A stretch of 64,000 nucleotides of DNA from Naasia sp. (GTDB taxonomy: Bacteria > Actinomycetota > Actinomycetes > Actinomycetales > Microbacteriaceae). Positions 31,597 to 37,347 of the stretch are shown here, piece after piece. Position 1 is the first letter of the stretch, and every line of letters begins with the position of its first letter. Below the pieces are notes generated by a model. It worked only from the letters and a program-made list of their open reading frames with translations, was not told where the DNA came from and did no database searches. Position numbers and translations under genes: made by a program. The stretch covers positions 1 to 64,000 of the forward strand of contig NZ_JAODMK010000024.1 of NCBI RefSeq assembly GCF_025465545.1, in the 5' to 3' direction.

Positions 31597-32373
31597 TCAC
31601 GCTCCCCGTCCTCGTGGGACGGCAGCGCCGGTGATCCAGGCGATGATCTCCTCGATGCTCACGTCGCCCGGAGCCAGGTCCGCCACGGTGGTGCCGCGGT
31701 AGAGGACGATGACGCGGTCGCAGAGCTCATGCACTTGAGGCAGGTTGTGGCTGACGAGCAAGACCGACGTCCCCTGCGAGCGGATCCGGGTGATCAACTC
31801 GCCGACCTGGTGCTGCTGCTCGACTCCGAGCGCGGCGGTCGGCTCGTCCATCAGCACCAGCTTGCTGCCGAAAGCGGCGGCTCGTGCGACCGCGACCGCC
31901 TGACGCTGGCCCCCGGACAGCTCGCCACACTGAGATGCGACCGACGGGATCCTGATCTTGATCTTGTCGAGCTCGGCGCGAGCCTGGTCCTCGGCCGCTC
32001 GGTGGTCGAGCACCCCGAGTCTTCCGAGCAGTCCCGGTCGAAGCCGCTCACGACCGAAGTAGAGATTCTCTGCGACCGACAGGTTGCTGGCCAGCGCCAG
32101 ATCCTGGTAGACGGTCTCTATCCCGGCCCGCTGGGCATCCCGTGGTCGGTGGAATTCGACGGGCTCGCCTTCGATGAGCAGGCGTCCTGTGGTGGGCTGG
32201 AGCGCACCGGCCAGCGTCTTCAACAGCGTCGACTTGCCGGCCCCGTTGTCCCCCACGAGGCCGACGACCTCGCCGTGACCGACGGAGAAGGTGGCATCGC
32301 GGAGCGCGTGGATGCTGCCGTAGTGCTTGGCGAGGCCCTCGGCGTGAAGCAGTGGCCGGATGTTGTCCGTCAT
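31597..32373 (-). CDS. Sugar ABC transporter ATPase, single domain (FrcA-like)
   Basis: A 258-aa CUT2-family ATPase with one nucleotide-binding domain: Walker A GDNGAGKST, signature ELSGGQRQAVAVARAAAF, Walker B LVLMDEPTAALG and switch VSHNLPQVHELCDR. RbsA/XylG-type ATPases are usually about 500 aa with two domains; the single-domain form resembles FrcA of the fructose system and would work as a homodimer. ATG at 32373 follows GAGGGA at about ten bases. The cyclase gene separates it from the permease gene. Confidence 0.9.
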   Translation of the reverse strand: MTDNIRPLLHAEGLAKHYGSIHALRDATFSVGHGEVVGLVGDNGAGKSTLLKTLAGALQPTTGRLLIEGEPVEFHRPRDAQRAGIETVYQDLALASNLSVAENLYFGRERLRPGLLGRLGVLDHRAAEDQARAELDKIKIRIPSVASQCGELSGGQRQAVAVARAAAFGSKLVLMDEPTAALGVEQQHQVGELITRIRSQGTSVLLVSHNLPQVHELCDRVIVLYRGTTVADLAPGDVSIEEIIAWITGAAVPRGRGA

Positions 32374-32392
32374 GAATGAATCCCTCGTTGAA

Positions 32393-33313
32393 TCAGACGA
32401 TGGCGATGGGGTCGACCATGGCCGCACTCGCGCCGCGGATCTTGACCGGAGCGACGATGAGCAGGAATTCGTAGCGGCGGTCCTCTGCCAGCTGCTCGAG
32501 GGCCAGCATCTCGATCATCGGCATTCCTCGTTCTCTCAGAAGCGCCGTGTGCACCGGATGGGGGTTGCCCGGCACGGCGCTCGGAAGCTGCTCGATCCCC
32601 TCTGTGTCGGCGCCGATCCCGGCTATGCCCTGGGCGATCAGCCACTCCGCGGCTTCGAGGGTGATCCCTGAGCCGCTGTGCTGTTCGATGAGGTCCCTGT
32701 GAGGCCACACCCTCCCATAACCCGTGCGAAGCAGCACCACGTCGCCGGCGCTCAGCGAGACCCCCTCCGAACGCAGGGTCTGCTCGAGATCTTCCCGGGT
32801 GATGCCGTAGCCCTTCGGCAGGACATCCTCGTTCCGGTACGCCGCAACGTCGATCAGCACTCCCCTGGACACCATGGGGGTCAGCTGGCTGCCGTCGCTC
32901 GCGAGCAGTCCGAAGTCCCCGAGGCCGGTGAGCTCATCCCCTCCGTACCAGCTGGCAGGGGTACCCACTGCGACGTGCCCTGCCGCGTCGATGTGCGCAC
33001 CGGTGTGCATCGACGCCGTGACGACGTCCGAGGTGAACGTGACATCGACCGTGTTCGCCTCGCCACTGGGCCAGACGGAACTCGGCTCCGACCGAAGCCC
33101 GTGCGGTGTCCGGTAGGGCAGGACCACGAGCTGCGGGTGCATGACGGGAAGCGGCATTCCCGGGAAGCGAACTCGGGCCAGGTCGTAGACGACCCCTTCC
33201 CGCACGAGGCGGAGTGCGGCGAGGATCCCTGCTGAGGACAGGGTCGGGACCACGGGGACCGCTCCCGGTTGAAGCGGATCGATCCTGCGAAGCGACGGAC
33301 TGGACGACGTCAT
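32393..33313 (-). CDS. Cyclase-family (kynurenine formamidase-like) hydrolase
   Basis: A 306-aa metal-dependent hydrolase of the cyclase family. The signature H-x-G-x-H-x-D-x-x-x-H is present in SMHTGAHIDAAGHVAVG (about residue 105), with other conserved blocks GVLIDVAAYRNEDVLP, LSAGDVVLLRTGYGRVW and SAVPGNPHPVHTALLRERG. Members open amides, lactones or cyclic intermediates. Here it sits between the permease and ATPase genes of a sugar transporter, so it may hydrolyse a lactone or ester of the imported compound rather than formylkynurenine. ATG at 33313 overlaps the permease stop by four bases. Confidence 0.85.
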   Translation of the reverse strand: MTSSSPSLRRIDPLQPGAVPVVPTLSSAGILAALRLVREGVVYDLARVRFPGMPLPVMHPQLVVLPYRTPHGLRSEPSSVWPSGEANTVDVTFTSDVVTASMHTGAHIDAAGHVAVGTPASWYGGDELTGLGDFGLLASDGSQLTPMVSRGVLIDVAAYRNEDVLPKGYGITREDLEQTLRSEGVSLSAGDVVLLRTGYGRVWPHRDLIEQHSGSGITLEAAEWLIAQGIAGIGADTEGIEQLPSAVPGNPHPVHTALLRERGMPMIEMLALEQLAEDRRYEFLLIVAPVKIRGASAAMVDPIAIV

Positions 33314-34497
33314 CCCCGGACCCTTCGCTTCTTCAGAACCGTGTCGAGTGCGACTGCACCGACGAGGACCAGCCCCTGCACCACGAACTGCAGGTAGGTC
33401 GAGACTCCCGCCAGCTGCATGCCGTTCGCCAGGCTGCCGAGGAGGATCGCCCCCAGGAGTGTCCCGCGCACCGTTCCGATGCCGCCGAAGAGGCTGGTGC
33501 CTCCGATGATCACAGCGGTGATCGCGTTCAGTTCGAGGAACAGGGCAGGGTCCGGCGGTGCCCCGTTGAGGCGGGCGGCGAGCATGATCCCATCCAGGGA
33601 GTAGATGACTCCCATGCCGAGAAAGAGGAAGAACACATAGGCCTTCACGTTCACGCCCACGCGCCGCGCGGACTCCGGGTTGTCCCCGATCGCGTAGAGG
33701 CGACGCCCGTAGAAGGTGTGGCGTGCGATCAGGCCGAGGACGACGGCCAGCACGGCGACCACGACTGCCGGCATCGGTATGCCCTGGTAGGCGATCGCGG
33801 CCCACGCCAGCAGTGCGAGCAGCAGCAGGACCGGCACCGAGTCCGACACGAAGCGGCCGCCGTCATCCATCCCCGCTCGCCTTCGCGCGTTCCTGCTCTG
33901 CACGAGGACGCTCCAGATGATTCCTGCCGCCACCAGCACGCACAGGATCACCGAGGGAACGCGGCCAATGGTCATCAGCGTGAAAGCGTGCAGCGCGTCG
34001 TCCACCGGGCCCAGCGTCTGACCCTCGGTGATCACATAGGTGATTCCGCGGAAGGTGAGCATGCCTCCAAGGGTGACGATGAACGCCGGCACGCCCACTA
34101 CCGCTACCCAGAACCCCTGCCAGGCGCCGAGGACCAGTCCCACCATGACGACCACCGCGATCATGGCGGGGATGCCGAGGTCCAGCTGCGACTGCAGCCC
34201 CGCGGCGACCGTCGCGGTGAGGCCGACCGCTGATCCCACCGACAGGTCGATGTGACCGGCGACCATGACGAGCATCATGCCGAGCGCCGCGATGGCGAGG
34301 ATGACGCTCTGCACCAGCAGCAGCGAGATGTTCCTTCCGGTCAGGAACAGTCCACCGGTCAGTATCGCGAAAGCGAGCCATACCGCGGCGACGCCGAAGA
34401 TGAGGCCGTAGACATTCCAGTTGAACGGAGTTCTCGCGCCGTCATCATGCTTCTGCGTGGCCGACGGCTTCGCAGCTGCAACAGAGGGGCGACTCAT
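33310..34497 (-). CDS. Sugar ABC transporter permease (XylH-like)
   Basis: A 395-aa CUT2 permease with about ten helices. Family signature segments are VMVAGHIDLSVGSAVGLTAT, FIVTLGGMLTFRGITYVITE, YAIGDNPESARRVGVNVKAY and IGGTSLFGGIGTVRGTLLGA. The long middle loop (residues 200-230) and total size fit XylH (xylose) better than RbsC (ribose, about 320 aa). It starts 56 bases after the binding-protein gene; no clear hairpin was seen in that gap. Confidence 0.92.
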   Translation of the reverse strand: MSRPSVAAAKPSATQKHDDGARTPFNWNVYGLIFGVAAVWLAFAILTGGLFLTGRNISLLLVQSVILAIAALGMMLVMVAGHIDLSVGSAVGLTATVAAGLQSQLDLGIPAMIAVVVMVGLVLGAWQGFWVAVVGVPAFIVTLGGMLTFRGITYVITEGQTLGPVDDALHAFTLMTIGRVPSVILCVLVAAGIIWSVLVQSRNARRRAGMDDGGRFVSDSVPVLLLLALLAWAAIAYQGIPMPAVVVAVLAVVLGLIARHTFYGRRLYAIGDNPESARRVGVNVKAYVFFLFLGMGVIYSLDGIMLAARLNGAPPDPALFLELNAITAVIIGGTSLFGGIGTVRGTLLGAILLGSLANGMQLAGVSTYLQFVVQGLVLVGAVALDTVLKKRRVRG

Positions 34498-34553
34498 GGC
34501 TGGTCCTTTCCGGGATTATCGCGAGGGGTGAGTGCTGAAGGGCGTCTCGGAAC

Positions 34554-35648
34554 TCAGGACGCCGGGCACTCGGTCGCGGCCTGGTCGCCGTAGACCTCCT
34601 CGGCCGTGTAGTAGCCGTACTGGTTGATCCAGTCGCACACCGTGTCCTGGGTGACGTTGATGGTCTCCATCACCACAGTGGGCTTCTCGCCGTTCGTGTA
34701 CTTGACGCTCTGGACGTTCGGCACGTCGAGGTCCGTACCGGTTGCGGCGGCGTACGCGGCGTCTGCGGCGTAGGTGCCCATGAGGCTGTAATCAGTCCAG
34801 ATGCTGAGGGTCTGGGTGCCCTGCACGATCGCCTGCACATTGAGCAGGTCGGCGTCGACTCCCGAGACGAACACGCCCTTGAGCTTCTGCGCCTGCAGCG
34901 CCGTGATCGCGCCGGTGGCCATACCGTCGTTGTTGGAGAGGATCGCGCTCACGTCGTCCTTGGCAGCCACGAGGGCTTCCTCGACCTGCTGTTGCGCCGT
35001 CTGAGGGCTCCACCCGGCGTTGTACTGCTGAGAGACGATCGTGATGTCACCGGCGTCGACGGCTGGCTGGAGCGCGTCAAGGTATCCGGCTGTGGTGTCC
35101 TGAGCGACGCTGCTCGCGGGGTCACCCCCGATGATGATGTAGTTCCCGGTCGGGTGCGCCTCGAGCGCCGACTCCGCCGTCTGCTTGCCGTAGTCGCGAG
35201 CGCTGCGGGTGATCGCGTAGTCGAACTCCGCATCCGGCGCGATGAAGTTGTAGTCGATCACCGGGATTCCGGCGTCGCTGGCGATGGCGAACGAGGACGC
35301 CGCGGTGTCCGCGTTGACGGGGGCGATGATCAGCGCATCGACTCCCTGCGTGACCATGTTCTCGATCGCGCTCCTCTGCTTCTGATCGTCGCTCTCCGCG
35401 GAGACGACGATGGACTTCGCCCCGAGCTTCTTCAGCTGGTCCTCGATGCCCTGCTGGTCGAACTTCCATCGGGAGACGAGGGTCTGCGACAGCACCACGC
35501 CGACGGTGACGTCGTCGGGGGCGGCCGATCCCCCACCCGAGGCTCCCCCTTCATTGAGGGAGGAGCACCCGCTCAGGAGTGCTGTCGCGCCCACCAGCAG
35601 CACGCTGGCGCCGGCGAGGAAACTGCGGTGGTGAAGGTGGTCTGCCAT
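34554..35648 (-). CDS. Sugar ABC transporter substrate-binding lipoprotein
   Basis: A 364-aa periplasmic-binding-protein-type lipoprotein. The signal region ends in the lipobox LLSGCSS (Cys about residue 28), followed by a Gly/Ser linker. The mature part has the ribose/xylose-binding fold: VGVVLSQTLVSRWKFDQQGI, VDALIIAPVNADTAA, IPVIDYNFIAPD and AILSNNDGMATGAITALQ. The asparagine-aspartate pair NNDGMA is typical of type I sugar-binding proteins. First gene of the eleven-gene operon. ATG at 35648 is chosen because it directly precedes the signal peptide; GGAG lies five bases upstream. Confidence 0.92.
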   Translation of the reverse strand: MADHLHHRSFLAGASVLLVGATALLSGCSSLNEGGASGGGSAAPDDVTVGVVLSQTLVSRWKFDQQGIEDQLKKLGAKSIVVSAESDDQKQRSAIENMVTQGVDALIIAPVNADTAASSFAIASDAGIPVIDYNFIAPDAEFDYAITRSARDYGKQTAESALEAHPTGNYIIIGGDPASSVAQDTTAGYLDALQPAVDAGDITIVSQQYNAGWSPQTAQQQVEEALVAAKDDVSAILSNNDGMATGAITALQAQKLKGVFVSGVDADLLNVQAIVQGTQTLSIWTDYSLMGTYAADAAYAAATGTDLDVPNVQSVKYTNGEKPTVVMETINVTQDTVCDWINQYGYYTAEEVYGDQAATECPAS

Positions 35649-35710
35649 GGTGACTCCGTTGTCTGCTGTCGCACTGTGATCGAGGCGCATCTCGGCCTCT
35701 CAGCCGCATT

Positions 35711-35724
35711 TGGAATCGTTTCCA
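35711..35724. promoter_or_regulatory. LacI-family operator
   Basis: TGGAATCGTTTCCA is a 14-bp palindrome with TGGAA/TTCCA arms and a central CG, the classic LacI/GalR-family operator form. It lies between the divergent lacI-type gene and the sugar operon, about 15 bases downstream of the operon's predicted -10, so a bound repressor would block transcription at roughly +9 to +22. Confidence 0.8.
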
Positions 35725-35739
35725 CGGGCCGTCGGGATG

Positions 35740-35769
35740 AGCATGTGGCACGCGCTAGGAGGTTGTCAA
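35740..35769 (-). promoter_or_regulatory. Predicted promoter of the sugar operon
   Basis: On the minus strand TTGACA (35769-35764) and CATGCT (35745-35740) are separated by 18 bases. The -35 is a perfect sigma-A consensus; the -10 matches at several positions. The predicted start site is near 35733, giving an untranslated leader of about 85 bases that contains the operator. Confidence 0.55.
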
Positions 35770-35834
35770 GTCGGGCTCCAGTGCGGTGCCGCTAGCATCG
35801 GATCGACAGTCGGCTCACAGGCGGAGGTTCAACC

Positions 35835-36821
35835 ATGGTGACCCTCCATGACGTCGCGAAGTTCTCCGGGACGTCCGTCGGAACCGTCTCGCGCGTCCTC
35901 AATGGCAGCCCACACGTGAGCGAGGTCGCCCGTCTGCGCGTCCTCCGCGCGATCGACGAACTGAACTTCACGCCGAACCGGGCTGCCCAGTCGCTCCGCA
36001 CCTCTCGCACCACCCTGGCGGGCCTCATCGTGCCCGACATCACCAATTCGTTCTTCGGCGCTCTCGCGCGAGCGCTCGCGCGAGAGCTCTGGGCACACGA
36101 CTACGGCCTGATCCTCGCTGACACGGCCGAATCGCTCGAGAAGCAGACGGAGGCACTGGACGCCCTCGGCAAGCGCGGAGTGGATGGGCTTTTCCTCGTC
36201 CCCACGACCTCGACTCGCGACATCGCGAATCCACTCAACATCCCCCTGGTCACTCTCGACCGCACCTTGGCCGATCTTCCCGGCGTCACCAGTGACAACC
36301 GGCAGGGCACCTCGCTCGCCGTGTCCTACCTGCATGGCTGGGGACACCGCAGGATCGCCACGATCGTCGGGCCGACGACGTGCTCCACCGCCGCCGAGCG
36401 CCTGGAAGGATATGCCACCACCACGCGCGCGTTGGGCATCTATTCCCGCAGCTTGATCAGGGAAGGCCCGTTCAGCTACGCCTTCGGCAAACAGGCCATG
36501 GAGGAGCTCCTCGATGAGCCGACCCGCCCTACCGCAGTGATCGCGAGCAACGACTCTCAAGCGATCGGCGCCCTGCACGCCTGCGCCGGCCGGGGATTAC
36601 GCGTTCCGCAGGACATCTCGATCTGCGGATTCGACGGGAGCGAACTGGCCTCGCATCTCTCGCCTTCGCTGACCTCGGTGAAACAGCCGATCAGCACCAT
36701 GGCCACCCACGGGGCTCGTCTGATGCTCGAACTGATCGAGACCGGCACAGCCGGCTCCGGGGCGGTTCTCCTCACCGACCTCACGATCGGTGAGTCGTGC
36801 TCGGTCCCTCCGAGTCACTGA
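35835..36821 (+). CDS. LacI-family transcriptional regulator
   Basis: A 328-aa repressor. The N-terminal helix-turn-helix VTLHDVAKFSGTSVGTVSRV and hinge helix NRAAQSLRTSRTTLAGLIVP are complete; the C-terminal sugar-sensing domain has the periplasmic-binding fold (NSFFGALARALARELWAHDY, TAVIASNDSQAIGALHACAG, ISICGFDGSELASHLSPSLT). GGAGG lies ten bases before the ATG. Divergent from the transport/catabolic operon, which it very probably represses through the palindrome at 35711. The ligand is probably the imported sugar or a phosphorylated intermediate. Confidence 0.93.
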   Translation: MVTLHDVAKFSGTSVGTVSRVLNGSPHVSEVARLRVLRAIDELNFTPNRAAQSLRTSRTTLAGLIVPDITNSFFGALARALARELWAHDYGLILADTAESLEKQTEALDALGKRGVDGLFLVPTTSTRDIANPLNIPLVTLDRTLADLPGVTSDNRQGTSLAVSYLHGWGHRRIATIVGPTTCSTAAERLEGYATTTRALGIYSRSLIREGPFSYAFGKQAMEELLDEPTRPTAVIASNDSQAIGALHACAGRGLRVPQDISICGFDGSELASHLSPSLTSVKQPISTMATHGARLMLELIETGTAGSGAVLLTDLTIGESCSVPPSH

Positions 36822-37098
36822 GGCGCCACCCCAGATCAGCGGCCAGCCGCCGCGCATGCGCCCCAGAGAGCCGCGCGCTCAGGGCGGTCAACGGGGCAGT
36901 GACGATGGCCGTGCTGCCACCGGCCAGCCTGGTCGAGGAAGTCGGACAACTTCGTGCGCGAGCCAGAGGAACCGGACGAGGCGGAGCGCCGGACGCGCCT
37001 GATGGTAGGGCGCTTGGAGTGTGCCAGGCGCAACGCGTGATGCGAGCGGCGGGTATACCAACGCCATCGCGGCGGGAGACCAGCTAAGCGCAAGCAGG

Positions 37099-37128
37099 AA
37101 GGCCCGGAACCATGCGGTTCCGGGCCTT
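37099..37128 (-). terminator. Terminator hairpin after tRNA-fMet
   Basis: A perfect 13-bp stem (AAGGCCCGGAACC with its complement) and a 4-nt loop lies six bases after the tRNA CCA end. On the minus strand it is followed by a moderately T-rich CCTGCTTG stretch, so termination efficiency is uncertain. The rest of 36822-37098 shows no gene I can support. Confidence 0.8.
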
Positions 37129-37133
37129 CTCTT

Positions 37134-37210
37134 TGGTTGCGGGGACAGGATTTGAACCTGCGACCTCTGGGTTATGAGCCCAGCGAGCTACCGAACTGCT
37201 CCACCCCGCG
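37134..37210 (-). tRNA. Initiator tRNA-fMet (CAT)
   Basis: The 77-nt gene begins CGCGGGGTGGAGCAG and ends in an encoded CCA. The anticodon loop is CTCATAA. Two initiator hallmarks are visible: base 1 (C) and base 72 (A) do not pair, and the anticodon stem has three consecutive G-C pairs (GGG/CCC). The T-arm GGTTCAAATCC is normal. Confidence 0.97.
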
Positions 37211-37347
37211 ATGCATCTGCAACTCTATCAGAGTCCTCGGGGGTGTCGGTCCGGTGTGGGCCACGCAGGCAGAGCACACCGGCCCGAGACGCACCCGGGA
37301 CGGGGGCGCTTCTCGGGCCGGAGGTCTGTCGGCAGCGTCAGGCTGGG

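Noticed and set aside
14801-33313. Kynureninase (14801) and a kynurenine-formamidase-like cyclase (32393) as parts of one tryptophan pathway.
   Set aside because: They are 16 kb apart in different transcription units; the cyclase is embedded in a sugar operon and no tryptophan dioxygenase is present.
36797-37087. A 96-codon plus-strand frame between the LacI regulator and the tRNA gene, with a stretch VTMAVLPPASLVEEVGQLRA that looked coding.
   Set aside because: It overlaps the end of lacI, has no ribosome site and no recognisable domain; it may be a remnant but cannot be supported.
21539-37148. GCGGGGACAG occurs both at 21539-21548 and in the 3' part of the tRNA-fMet gene (37139-37148), a possible attachment-site pair bracketing the accessory segment.
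   Set aside because: Only 10 bp match, neighbouring bases differ, and such a short GC-rich word is expected by chance in this composition. No integrase gene is present.
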